DNA from: Sedimentitalea sp042687825
Lineage (GTDB): Bacteria; Pseudomonadota; Alphaproteobacteria; Rhodobacterales; Rhodobacteraceae
NCBI RefSeq assembly: GCF_042687825.1
Contig: NZ_JBHUQE010000005.1
Span: forward strand, 62,001-126,000
Reading direction: 5' to 3'
DNA: 64,000 nt
Numbering within the stretch: position 1 is the stretch's first letter; each line of letters begins with the position of its first letter. The notes below the pieces were generated by a model. The model did no database searches and was not told the origin of the DNA. It saw only the letters and a list, made by a program, of their open reading frames with translations. Below, in pieces: positions 37,052 through 45,092 of the stretch. Made by a program: the position numbers and the translations under genes.

Positions 37052-38328
37052 CCGCTCTGCTATTCTCCAATGCCCGGCTGATCGATCCCGCGGCGCGGAC
37101 CGATGCGCCCGGCAGCCTGCTGGTCAGAGACGGGAGCATCCTGGCTGCCGGAGCCAATGTCGCCGCGCCCGAAGGTGCTGAAATCATCGATTGCGGCGGC
37201 AAGTGCCTGGCGCCGGGCATCGTCGATATCGGCGTCAAGGTCTGCGAGCCGGGCGAGCGGCACAAGGAAAGCTATCGATCGGCCGGGCTGGCGGCGGCGG
37301 CCGGCGGCGTCACCACCATGGTCACCCGGCCCGACACCACGCCGGCGATCGACAGCCCGGAAACGCTGGAATTCGTGACCCGGAGGGCCAATGCGGCCGC
37401 CCCGGTCAATGTCCTGCCGATGGCGGCCCTGACCAAGGGGCGCGCGGGTCGGGAAATGACCGAGATCGGCTTTCTGATGGATGCGGGTGCGGTCGCCTTT
37501 ACCGATTGCGACCATGTGATCAGCAACACAAAGGTGCTGAGCCGCGCGCTGACCTATGCCCGTTCCCTGGGGGCGCTGGTCATCGCGCATCCGCAGGATC
37601 CGGGCCTGTCCGCCGGGGCCTGCGTCACCTCTGGAAAATTCGCCTCGCTGCGCGGTCTGCCGGCAGTCTCGCCGATGGCCGAACGCATGGGACTAGACCG
37701 AGACATCGCGCTGCTGGAAATGACCGGCGCGCGCTATCACGCCGACCAGATCACCACCGCCCGCGCCCTGCCGGCGCTGGCGCGCGCCAAACGCAACGGG
37801 CTGGACATCACCGCCGGAATCAGCATCCACCACCTGACCCTGAACGAGCTGGACGTCGCCGATTACCGGACCTTTTTCAAGGTCAAGCCGCCGCTGCGCT
37901 CGGAAGACGACCGCATGGCGGTGATCGAGGCGCTGCGCGACGGGCTGATCGACACGATCAGTTCGATGCACACACCGCAGGACGAGGAAAGCAAGCGCCT
38001 GCCGTTCGAAGAAGCCGCCAGCGGCGCGGTGGCGCTGGAAACCCTGCTGCCCGCCGCGCTGCGGCTGGTGCATGCAGGCCTTCTGGACCTGCCGGGCCTT
38101 TTTGCCGCGCTGGCACTGAACCCGGCGAAACGGCTGGGCCTGCCCTGCGGCCGCCTGTCGCCCGACGCACCGGCCGATCTGATCCTGTTCGACCCGGACA
38201 CGCCCTTTGTGCTGGACCGCGCCACGCTGCGTTCGAAATCGCGCAACACGCCGTTTGACGGACAGCGGATGCAAGGCCGGGTTCTGGCCACTTATGTCGC
38301 CGGGAAACCGGTCTATCGGAGAGACTGA
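37048..38328 (+). CDS. pyrC: dihydroorotase-like protein lacking metal ligands (PyrC'/PyrX type)
   Basis: 426 residues; ATG 37048 overlaps the previous stop. The amidohydrolase fold is preserved from LFSNARLIDPAARTD to the C-terminal SRNTPFDGQRMQGRVLATYV. However, the metal-site HxH of active dihydroorotases (in DxHxHxREP) reads DIGVKVCEPG, the middle ligand region is VIAHPQDPG, and the DHAPH site reads SSMHTPQ. So the catalytic zinc site is not formed. In Pseudomonas an inactive homologue, PyrC', is needed to assemble the PyrB dodecamer. By position next to pyrB this is the likely role here. A true dihydroorotase must be encoded elsewhere. Confidence 0.88.
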   Translation: MTALLFSNARLIDPAARTDAPGSLLVRDGSILAAGANVAAPEGAEIIDCGGKCLAPGIVDIGVKVCEPGERHKESYRSAGLAAAAGGVTTMVTRPDTTPAIDSPETLEFVTRRANAAAPVNVLPMAALTKGRAGREMTEIGFLMDAGAVAFTDCDHVISNTKVLSRALTYARSLGALVIAHPQDPGLSAGACVTSGKFASLRGLPAVSPMAERMGLDRDIALLEMTGARYHADQITTARALPALARAKRNGLDITAGISIHHLTLNELDVADYRTFFKVKPPLRSEDDRMAVIEALRDGLIDTISSMHTPQDEESKRLPFEEAASGAVALETLLPAALRLVHAGLLDLPGLFAALALNPAKRLGLPCGRLSPDAPADLILFDPDTPFVLDRATLRSKSRNTPFDGQRMQGRVLATYVAGKPVYRRD

Positions 38329-38936
38329 TGCCGCCACTTGATTCGACCGTCAGCCAGCTGATCCTGTGGGCCCTTGTCGGCTATGGCCTGGGGTCGATCC
38401 CGTTCGGCATGATCCTGGCGCGCCTGATGGGACTGGGCAATCTGCGCCAGATCGGCTCGGGCAATATCGGCGCCACCAACGTTCTGCGCACCGGCAGCAA
38501 GACAGCGGCGGCGCTGACGCTGCTGCTGGATGGCGGCAAGGGCGCGGTTGCGGTGCTGTTGGCCCGCGCGCTGGCCCCCGAGGATTCGGTGCAGCTGACG
38601 GCGCTGGCGGCGTTTCTGGGCCATTGCTACCCGGTCTGGCTGGGCTTTCGCGGCGGCAAGGGGGTGGCGACCTTTCTCGGCATCTGGCTGGCGCTGGCCT
38701 GGCCCGTGGGCCTGGCTTGTTGCGCCACATGGCTGGCGGCGGCGGCGGTCAGCCGGATCTCGTCGATGGCCGCGCTGGTGGCGGCAGCGGCCTCGACGCT
38801 GTGGGCGCTGCTGCTGGGATATGGCGCGGCGATGCTGCTGGGCGGGATCCTGACCCTGCTGGTGTTCTGGCGCCACCGCGCCAACATCGCCCGTATCCGG
38901 GCCGGATCGGAACCCCGGATCGGCCAGCGCGACTGA
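38328..38936 (+). CDS. plsY: glycerol-3-phosphate acyltransferase
   Basis: 202 residues, ATG 38328 sharing its A with the pyrC-like stop. Conserved PlsY loops are present: GYGLGSIPFGMILARLMG, GSGNIGATNVLRT, LDGGKGAVAVLLA and FRGGKGVATFLG. Between them lie four or more hydrophobic helices. It transfers an acyl group from acyl phosphate to glycerol-3-phosphate in the inner membrane, the first step of phospholipid synthesis. Its place at the end of a pyrimidine operon may reflect gene order only. Confidence 0.94.
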   Translation: MPPLDSTVSQLILWALVGYGLGSIPFGMILARLMGLGNLRQIGSGNIGATNVLRTGSKTAAALTLLLDGGKGAVAVLLARALAPEDSVQLTALAAFLGHCYPVWLGFRGGKGVATFLGIWLALAWPVGLACCATWLAAAAVSRISSMAALVAAAASTLWALLLGYGAAMLLGGILTLLVFWRHRANIARIRAGSEPRIGQRD

Positions 38937-39009
38937 CCGAAACGCACATTCGTCCGATTGTTCGGCCAAACAGTCCCCAAATGGGTGTTGCAGGTTGTAT
39001 TCACGATTT

Positions 39010-39078
39010 CGTAATCTGTTGTGAGATTCCTTGAGATTTTCACTTTTTTGCCTTTGCGGCAATCACTTACAGATTACG
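39010..39078 (+). promoter_or_regulatory. inverted repeat in the 5' leader of the haloperoxidase gene
   Basis: Perfect ten-base arms CGTAATCTGT (39010-39019) and ACAGATTACG (39069-39078), 49 bp apart. The second arm ends four bases before the AAGGA ribosome binding site (39081-39085) of the gene starting at 39093. If both arms are transcribed they could pair in the RNA and hinder or present the ribosome binding site. If not, they could be two halves of an operator. The AT-rich tract inside (39021-39055) may hold the promoter. Confidence 0.5.
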
Positions 39079-39092
39079 AGAAGGAAAAACCA

Positions 39093-41297
39093 ATGCCAGC
39101 CGAACAATCTCTGGTCGCACAGTGGAACGAGGTCATGCTGGCCGCCATCCGTGCGGACGAGGCAAAACCGACCGAAACCACCTATCAGTTATACCTGACC
39201 AGCGCGGCAATCTATGACGCCTGGGCCGCCTATGACACCACCGCCTATGGCCAGTACAGCGAGTTGTCGCGCCCGGAAGCCGAGCATGACGCAGCGCACA
39301 AAGCCGAGGCGGTCAGCCATGCCGCCTATAACATGCTCAGCCATCTGTTTCCGAATGAACAGGCGCGGTTTGACGCCTTCATGGACCAGTTGGGCTATGA
39401 CCGCACCGATACCAGCACCGATCCCTCGACTGCGGCCGGTGTCGGCAATCTGGCGGCGCAGAACGTGCGCGATGCGCGCGCCCAGGACGGATCGAACGCG
39501 GCCAATGACTATGCCGACACCAGCGGCTATGTCCCGGTGAACAGCGCCGATCCGGATGATCCCGCAACGCCGGGTCAGCCGGGGTTTGACCCCAACCACT
39601 GGCAGCCGCTGCGGGTGCCCACTGGTACGGTGGTGGATGAAAACGGCATCCCGGTGATCGACCCGAACGATCCGTCCAGCTATGACGATCAGGTGGCGCT
39701 GACGCCGCATTGGGGCGGCATTGATCCCTTTGCCCTGACCTCGGGCGGCCAGTTCCGCCCGGACGCGCCGCCGAAACTGGGCGACTTCACCCCCTATACC
39801 GACGGCACCGGCAAGGTGACGACCAATGACCAGGCCTGGCGCGACCAGGTCACCGAAGTCCTGCACACCAGCGCCAGCCTGACCAACACAGAAAAGGTGA
39901 TGGCCGAATTCTGGGCCGACGGGCCGCGCACCGAATCGCCACCGGGCCACTGGAACCAGATTGCCCAGGACATCGCCCTGCGCGAGGGCCACGGCATCGA
40001 CGAGGACGCAAAAATGTTCTTTGCCCTCAACGCCGCCGTCTTTGATGCCGGCATCGCCACCTGGGACGCCAAGTACCACTATGATTTCATACGCCCGCAA
40101 TCGGCGATCCGGCATCTGTTCCACGGTCAGCAGGTGATGGCCTGGGCCGGGCCGGACAAGGGCACGCAGGCGATCATGGGCGAAGACTGGCAGCCCTATC
40201 AGAACGTTACCTTCGTCACCCCGCCCTTTCCGGAATTCGTGTCGGGGCACTCGTCCTTTTCCATGGCGGCGGCGCGCACGATCGCAGCCTTTGTCGGCTC
40301 GGATACGTTCTATGACGGAACGTCGTTGGGCAATTACGATCTGGATGATGTCCCGGGCACCGACCTCCTGGGGCAGTATGTCGCCACGCATCTGGTGTTC
40401 GAGACCTGGGAAGGCACCGAACCGGTGGTGCTGCAATGGGAGACCCTGACCGAGGCGGCCGAAGAGGCCGGGATCAGCCGTCTCTATGGCGGCATCCACA
40501 TTCAGGACGGCAACCTGCGGGCGCTGGATCTCGGCGAGGACGTCGCCGCCCAGGCCCAGATCCGCTGGTCGGCCCTGTTCACCCGCGGCGGCGACGACGT
40601 GTTGACCTGTGATGCCGCTGGCGGGCTGATGATCGCCGGCGCCGGCAATGACAGCGTGCAGGGCAATGTCGGCGACGACATTGTCGAAGGCGGCACCGGC
40701 AACGACCTGCTGACGGGGATGCGCGGCGCCGACCGGCTGGATGGCGGCGCCGGGCTGGACGATCTGTCCGGCGGGCTGGATGACGACATCCTGACCGGCG
40801 GGGCCGGCGATGACGTGCTGCGCGGCGGCCCCGGCGACGATCTGCTGGACGGCGGCGCGGGCGATGACGCGCTGCGCGGCGGTGTCGGCGATGACGAACT
40901 GTGCGGCGGCGACGGGCTGGACGTGCTGCGCGGCGGCGCCGGCAACGACGTGCTGAAAGGCGGCAGGGACTCGGACGATCTGGGCGGCACCGAAGGCAAT
41001 AATGTGCTGATCGGCGGCGAGGGCTGGGACATCCTGCGCGGCGGCCTGGGTGCGGACAAGTTCGTCTTTAACGTCGATGACGGCGGCGGCGTCGACGAAA
41101 TCTGGCGCTTTGACGCCAGCCAGGACCAGATCGTGCTACAGGGTTTTGCCGATGGGACCGCCGTCCAGACCCTGGCCTTTCAGGATGCGGTCTCGGTCTT
41201 TGTCGATGGGGTGCATATCGCCAATGTGAACCGGATCGATCCTGGCGAACTGGTGGTCGGCGACACGATCGTGTTCGACGACACGCCGCTGGTGTAA
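39093..41297 (+). CDS. vanadium-dependent haloperoxidase with C-terminal RTX repeats
   Basis: 734 residues from ATG 39093 (AAGGA seven bases upstream). Residues about 1-490 are a PAP2/haloperoxidase domain: the vanadate pocket has K327-x6-R334-P335 (KYHYDFIRP), S384-G385-H386 (VSGHSSF) and R463-x5-H469 (SRLYGGIH). All the ligands found in fungal chloroperoxidase are kept. Residues about 499-690 are some nine Ca2+-binding GGxGxDxLx repeats, and a C-terminal beta-rich tail (KFVFNVDDGGGVDEI, DQIVLQGF) is the usual type I secretion signal region. There is no N-terminal signal peptide. So the enzyme is probably exported by a type I system not found here, and would oxidise halides with hydrogen peroxide at the cell surface or in the medium. 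Whether it prefers chloride, bromide or iodide cannot be told. Confidence 0.88.
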   Translation: MPAEQSLVAQWNEVMLAAIRADEAKPTETTYQLYLTSAAIYDAWAAYDTTAYGQYSELSRPEAEHDAAHKAEAVSHAAYNMLSHLFPNEQARFDAFMDQLGYDRTDTSTDPSTAAGVGNLAAQNVRDARAQDGSNAANDYADTSGYVPVNSADPDDPATPGQPGFDPNHWQPLRVPTGTVVDENGIPVIDPNDPSSYDDQVALTPHWGGIDPFALTSGGQFRPDAPPKLGDFTPYTDGTGKVTTNDQAWRDQVTEVLHTSASLTNTEKVMAEFWADGPRTESPPGHWNQIAQDIALREGHGIDEDAKMFFALNAAVFDAGIATWDAKYHYDFIRPQSAIRHLFHGQQVMAWAGPDKGTQAIMGEDWQPYQNVTFVTPPFPEFVSGHSSFSMAAARTIAAFVGSDTFYDGTSLGNYDLDDVPGTDLLGQYVATHLVFETWEGTEPVVLQWETLTEAAEEAGISRLYGGIHIQDGNLRALDLGEDVAAQAQIRWSALFTRGGDDVLTCDAAGGLMIAGAGNDSVQGNVGDDIVEGGTGNDLLTGMRGADRLDGGAGLDDLSGGLDDDILTGGAGDDVLRGGPGDDLLDGGAGDDALRGGVGDDELCGGDGLDVLRGGAGNDVLKGGRDSDDLGGTEGNNVLIGGEGWDILRGGLGADKFVFNVDDGGGVDEIWRFDASQDQIVLQGFADGTAVQTLAFQDAVSVFVDGVHIANVNRIDPGELVVGDTIVFDDTPLV

Positions 41298-41307
41298 GCC
41301 GGTTGCC

Positions 41308-41330
41308 GGCAGCGGGCGGGCCCCGCTGCC
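41308..41330. terminator. GC-rich hairpin between convergent genes
   Basis: Nine-base perfect arms GGCAGCGGG and CCCGCTGCC around a five-base loop, just after the haloperoxidase stop (41297) and before the gshA end (41372). It has no T-run on either side, so it would be a weak or Rho-aided terminator, working in either direction. Confidence 0.5.
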
Positions 41331-41371
41331 CGCTGCTGCGCTGCCGATCCCAGCCGGGATCGTGATCAGCG

Positions 41372-42742
41372 TCAGTAGCTGAATTCGCCGTAAATCCGGC
41401 CAAGATCGCCCTGCCAGGCCCCGTTGTAGCGATCCAGCAACTCGTCCGCCGGTACCTTGCCGCTGTCCAGACTGTCCTTGAGCGCGTTCAGGAAATGCGT
41501 CTCGTCGGCCACCAGGCCGCCAGCCCCCGGACGGGCGCGTGCGCGCAGCCCGGCCTCGGCAATCGTGACCACCTGACGCGCCAGATCGTGCATCGCGATG
41601 TCGCCGACCTGGGCCTGCAACCCGTCGCGGCTGGCCGCCACGCGCAGCGCCTCGCGGGTTTCGGCATCCCAGCCCTTGACCAGATCCCAGGCCGCATCCA
41701 GCGCGGTCTGGTCATACATCAGCCCGACCCAAAAGGCCGGCAAGGCGCACAGGCGCCGCCACGGGCCGCCATCGGCGCCGCGCATCTCGATGAATTTCTT
41801 GATCCGCGCCTCGGGAAACAGCGTGGTCAGGTGATCGGCCCAGTCGCTGAGCATCGGCTTTTCGCCGGGCAGCGCCGGCAATTCACCGCGCAGGAAATCG
41901 CGAAACGACTGCCCCAGCGCGTCGATATAGCGTCCGTCGCGATAGACGAAATACATCGGCACATCCAGGGCGTATTCGGCCCAGCGTTCGAACCCGAACC
42001 CGTCTTCGAAAACAAAGGGCACCATGCCGGTGCGGTCCGCATCCAGATCGCGCCAGACCCGGCTGCGCCAGCTTTTGTGCCCATTGGGCGCCCCGTCCAG
42101 AAACGGCGAATTGGCGAACAGCGCCGTGGCCACCGGCTGCAGCGCGATCGCCACCCGCAGTTTCTGCACCATATCCGCCTCGGAGGCGAAATCCAGATTG
42201 ACCTGCACCGTGCAGGTGCGCCGCATCATCGTCGTGCCCATGGTGCCGACCTTCTGCATATAGGCATCCATCAGCTTGTAGCGCCCCTTGGGCATCAGCG
42301 GCATCTGCTCATGCGTCCAGACCGGCGCCGCGCCCAGGCCGATGAACCCGACGCCGACCTTGTCGGCGACGTCCTTGACCTCGCGCAGATGTTCGTTCAC
42401 CTCGTCGCAGGTCTCGTGGATGGTTTCCAGCGGCGCACCCGACAGTTCCAGCTGGCCGCCGGGTTCCAGCGACACGTTGGCACCGCCCTTTTCCAGACCG
42501 ATCAGATTGCCCGCCTCTTCGACCGGGGCCCAGCCGTGTACGTCCCGCAGGCCGATCAGAACCGCCCGCACCGAGCGTTCGCCGTCATAGGGGATGGGCA
42601 GCAGCGTGTCCTTGCAATAGCCGAACTTTTCATGCTCGGTGCCGATGCGCCAGTCCACCTTGGGTTTGCATCCGTCCGCCAGATAGTCGGCCAGTTGCTC
42701 ATGCCGTTCGATCGGTCCACCGCCGGACTGGGGAATAGACAT
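41372..42742 (-). CDS. gshA: glutamate-cysteine ligase, plant/alphaproteobacterial type
   Basis: 456 residues from ATG 42742 (GGAG seven bases upstream); a start at 42784 would add an unlike N-terminus. Family motifs are WRIGTEHEKFGYC, GLEKGGANVSLEPGGQLELSGAPLETIHETC (present as GGANVSLEPGGQLELSG) and MMRRTCTVQVNLDFASE. It joins glutamate and cysteine, the first step of glutathione synthesis. The plant-type enzyme is the common form in alphaproteobacteria. It stands alone between the haloperoxidase and a small membrane protein gene read in the same direction (65 bp upstream). Confidence 0.95.
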   Translation of the reverse strand: MSIPQSGGGPIERHEQLADYLADGCKPKVDWRIGTEHEKFGYCKDTLLPIPYDGERSVRAVLIGLRDVHGWAPVEEAGNLIGLEKGGANVSLEPGGQLELSGAPLETIHETCDEVNEHLREVKDVADKVGVGFIGLGAAPVWTHEQMPLMPKGRYKLMDAYMQKVGTMGTTMMRRTCTVQVNLDFASEADMVQKLRVAIALQPVATALFANSPFLDGAPNGHKSWRSRVWRDLDADRTGMVPFVFEDGFGFERWAEYALDVPMYFVYRDGRYIDALGQSFRDFLRGELPALPGEKPMLSDWADHLTTLFPEARIKKFIEMRGADGGPWRRLCALPAFWVGLMYDQTALDAAWDLVKGWDAETREALRVAASRDGLQAQVGDIAMHDLARQVVTIAEAGLRARARPGAGGLVADETHFLNALKDSLDSGKVPADELLDRYNGAWQGDLGRIYGEFSY

Positions 42743-42806
42743 TCGTGGGCTCCGATCCTGTTGGTCTCTGTGTGACCGCCACACCTGCGGCGATTTGGAC
42801 GGGGTG

Positions 42807-43337
42807 TCAATGCAGCCTGTGGTCCAGAGCGACCTTCTGCGGCGCGCGCCGCCAGATCAGCACCGGCCGGTCGGACCGGGTGCGCATTTGCGCCAGCATC
42901 CGTTCGGTCCGCAGCCCCGGCAGGGTGGAAAACACATCAAACAGCGCCTCGGCCCCTTCGGCGTTGACCGGGATCGACAGGGCGGCGCGGCCCGGGCAGT
43001 GCAGCCGCCAGTGCGCCGGCTTGCCAGACGCATCCAACGTCAGCCGCTCCAAGTCTTCCACCGCGACCGCGCCACCGTCCAGCGGACCGAAATAGGTGAT
43101 CTGCCCCTCGTCCACCTGCACGACCCCGGGGCCGCCACCGCCGGCGCGAAACCGCGCCCGCTGCAGCCCGACGACGCACAAGGCACCACCGGCCAGCGCC
43201 AGCGCACCGCCGACCCAGCCCAGCAATCCGCCGGGACCGGCGAGCCACCACAGCCCCAGCAGCAGCGTGGCGGCACCGCCCAGCACTTCGCGCCAGCGCC
43301 AGATCGCCGCCCGCGCCTGGGGCCGGACAAAGCTCAT
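42807..43337 (-). CDS. hypothetical membrane protein downstream of rsmE
   Basis: 176 residues; ATG 43337 overlaps the rsmE stop (ATGA). The N-terminal third has two hydrophobic stretches (VLGGAATLLLGLWWLAG and LLGWVGGALALAGGALCVVG). The rest is a soluble beta-rich domain with QVDEGQITYFGPLDGGAVAVEDLERL and a basic end RRAPQKVALDHRLH. It resembles small alphaproteobacterial membrane proteins of unknown role; no function is proposed. It is co-translated with rsmE. Confidence 0.7.
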   Translation of the reverse strand: MSFVRPQARAAIWRWREVLGGAATLLLGLWWLAGPGGLLGWVGGALALAGGALCVVGLQRARFRAGGGGPGVVQVDEGQITYFGPLDGGAVAVEDLERLTLDASGKPAHWRLHCPGRAALSIPVNAEGAEALFDVFSTLPGLRTERMLAQMRTRSDRPVLIWRRAPQKVALDHRLH

Positions 43338-44056
43338 CGCCAGTCGCCCAGAGCCTGCTGCCACAGGGTCAGCGCCGCCACCGCCGCCGTGTCGGCCCGC
43401 AGGATGCGCGGCCCCAGACTGACCGCATGGGCATTGGCAAAGCCGCGCAGGCGGGCGCGCTCGACCTCGGAAAAGCCGCCTTCGGGGCCGATCAGGATGG
43501 CCCAGGGTCCGCCCGGCGCCGCCGCCAGATCGCCCGCCGGTCCGGCCAGCGCCTCGTCGCAGAACATCAGACGCCGTTCCTCGGGCCATTGCTCCAGCAA
43601 CCGGTTCAACCGGGTCAGGGCGGCGACCTCGGGCACATAGGTGCCGCCACATTGCTCGGCCGCCTCGATGGCATGCGCCTGCAGCCGGTCCTGGCGGATA
43701 CGGTCGGAATTGGTGAACTCGGTCTGCACCGGCACGATCCGGGCCGCGCCCATCTCGGCGGCCTTTTCGACGATGAAATCGGTGCGCGCCTTTTTGATCG
43801 GGGCGAACAGCAGCCACAGATCCGGCGGCATCTGCAGCGGTGCGGTCTGCTGCACACAGGCCAGACGGCCGCCGCGCTTGCCGGCCTCGGCGATCTCGGC
43901 CAGCCATTCGCCGTCGCGCCCGTTGAACAGCGCCACCGCCCCGCCAACGGCCAGGCGCATCACCCCGAAAAGGTAATGCGCCTGCTCGCGGCTCAAAGGA
44001 ACCGATTGCCCCGGACCCAGCGGGTGCTCTACATACAGCCTGATCTTTGCCCTCAT
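43334..44056 (-). CDS. rsmE: 16S rRNA (uracil-1498-N3)-methyltransferase
   Basis: 240 residues. An N-terminal PUA-like domain (RLYVEHPLGPGQSVPLSREQAHYLFGVMR) is followed by the SPOUT methyltransferase domain: LLFAPIKKARTDFIVEKAAEMG, PVQTEFTNSD, ILIGPEGGFSEVERA and SLGPRILRADTAAVAAL, the knotted cofactor site. It methylates U1498 of 16S rRNA. Its start lies only 12 bp from that of the divergent ubiA, so each promoter must reach into the other gene. Confidence 0.94.
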   Translation of the reverse strand: MRAKIRLYVEHPLGPGQSVPLSREQAHYLFGVMRLAVGGAVALFNGRDGEWLAEIAEAGKRGGRLACVQQTAPLQMPPDLWLLFAPIKKARTDFIVEKAAEMGAARIVPVQTEFTNSDRIRQDRLQAHAIEAAEQCGGTYVPEVAALTRLNRLLEQWPEERRLMFCDEALAGPAGDLAAAPGGPWAILIGPEGGFSEVERARLRGFANAHAVSLGPRILRADTAAVAALTLWQQALGDWR

Positions 44057-44068
44057 GAGAGCCTACAT

Positions 44069-45031
44069 ATGCAAGGCAATGCCCCAACGCCAGACGGTCA
44101 GGTCGCCGACGCCCCCACCGACAACTGGGTCGACCGCTATGCACCGCCCGCCACCCGCCCGTTCCTGCGTCTCAGCCGCGCCGACCGCCCGATCGGCACC
44201 TGGCTGTTGCTGATCCCCTGCTGGTGGGGGCTGGGGCTGGCGATGCTGGCGGATCAGAGCCCGCGCTGGCAGGACGCCTGGATCGCGCTGGGCTGCGCCC
44301 TCGGCGCCTGGCTGATGCGCGGCGCCGGCTGCACCTGGAACGACATCACCGACCGCGAGTTCGACGCGCAGGTCGCCCGCACCCGGTCGCGCCCGATCCC
44401 CTCCGGGCAGGTCAGCGTGCGCGGTGCGGTGATCTGGATGGGGCTGCAGGCATTGCTGGCCTTTGCCATCCTGCTGACATTCAACCGGGCAGCGATCTCG
44501 CTGGGGGTGCTGTCGCTGTTGCTGGTCACCATCTATCCCTTTGCCAAGCGGTTCACCTGGTGGCCGCAGGTGTTTCTCGGGCTGGCGTTCAACTGGGGCG
44601 CGCTGCTGGCCTGGACGGCGCATGCCGGCGCGCTGCACTGGCCGGCGGTTTTCCTTTACGCCGCGGGCATCTGCTGGACGCTGTTTTACGACACCATCTA
44701 TGCGCATCAGGACACCGAGGACGACGCGCTGATCGGGGTCAAGTCCACCGCCCGGCTGTTCGGCGCGAACACGGTGCACTGGCTGAAATATTTCCTGGTC
44801 GCCACCGTCGCGCTGATGGCGATCGCGGTGATCAATGCGGCGCTGCCGGCGGCCTCGATCCTGGCCCTGGTGCTGGCGCTGGGCGGACCCTGGGCGATGG
44901 GCTGGCACATGGCCTGGCAGCTGCGCGGGTTCGATCACTCTGATGCGACCCGCATGCTGCATCTGTTCCGGCTGAACCGCGATACCGGCCTTATTCCGCT
45001 CATCTTTCTGACCGCCGCGCTTTTCGCTTGA
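44069..45031 (+). CDS. ubiA: 4-hydroxybenzoate polyprenyltransferase
   Basis: 320 residues from ATG 44069. The two Asp-rich magnesium motifs are visible: NDITDREFDAQVARTRSRP and YDTIYAHQDTEDD. Eight or so hydrophobic helices give the UbiA fold (for example GTWLLLIPCWWGLGLAML, VFLGLAFNWGALLAWTAHAG). It joins a polyprenyl chain to 4-hydroxybenzoate in the membrane, a step of ubiquinone synthesis. It is divergent from rsmE with a 12-bp gap. Confidence 0.95.
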   Translation: MQGNAPTPDGQVADAPTDNWVDRYAPPATRPFLRLSRADRPIGTWLLLIPCWWGLGLAMLADQSPRWQDAWIALGCALGAWLMRGAGCTWNDITDREFDAQVARTRSRPIPSGQVSVRGAVIWMGLQALLAFAILLTFNRAAISLGVLSLLLVTIYPFAKRFTWWPQVFLGLAFNWGALLAWTAHAGALHWPAVFLYAAGICWTLFYDTIYAHQDTEDDALIGVKSTARLFGANTVHWLKYFLVATVALMAIAVINAALPAASILALVLALGGPWAMGWHMAWQLRGFDHSDATRMLHLFRLNRDTGLIPLIFLTAALFA

Positions 45032-45092
45032 TTGAACCCGGCGGCCGTCGGGGGTATGACACCTGAAAATCTCAGGAATACCGTACCCGCCC

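Noticed and set aside
37048..38328. A normal, active dihydroorotase
   Set aside because: The DxHxH metal motif and the DHAPH site are replaced, so I called it a PyrC'-type protein.
41308..41330. A strong Rho-independent terminator
   Set aside because: The hairpin is good but there is no T-run on either strand, so I listed it only as a weak hairpin.
42807..44144. A single 445-residue minus-strand frame through rsmE and the following gene
   Set aside because: Only its last 176 residues, from ATG 43337, are protein-like. The rest is the rsmE DNA read in another frame.
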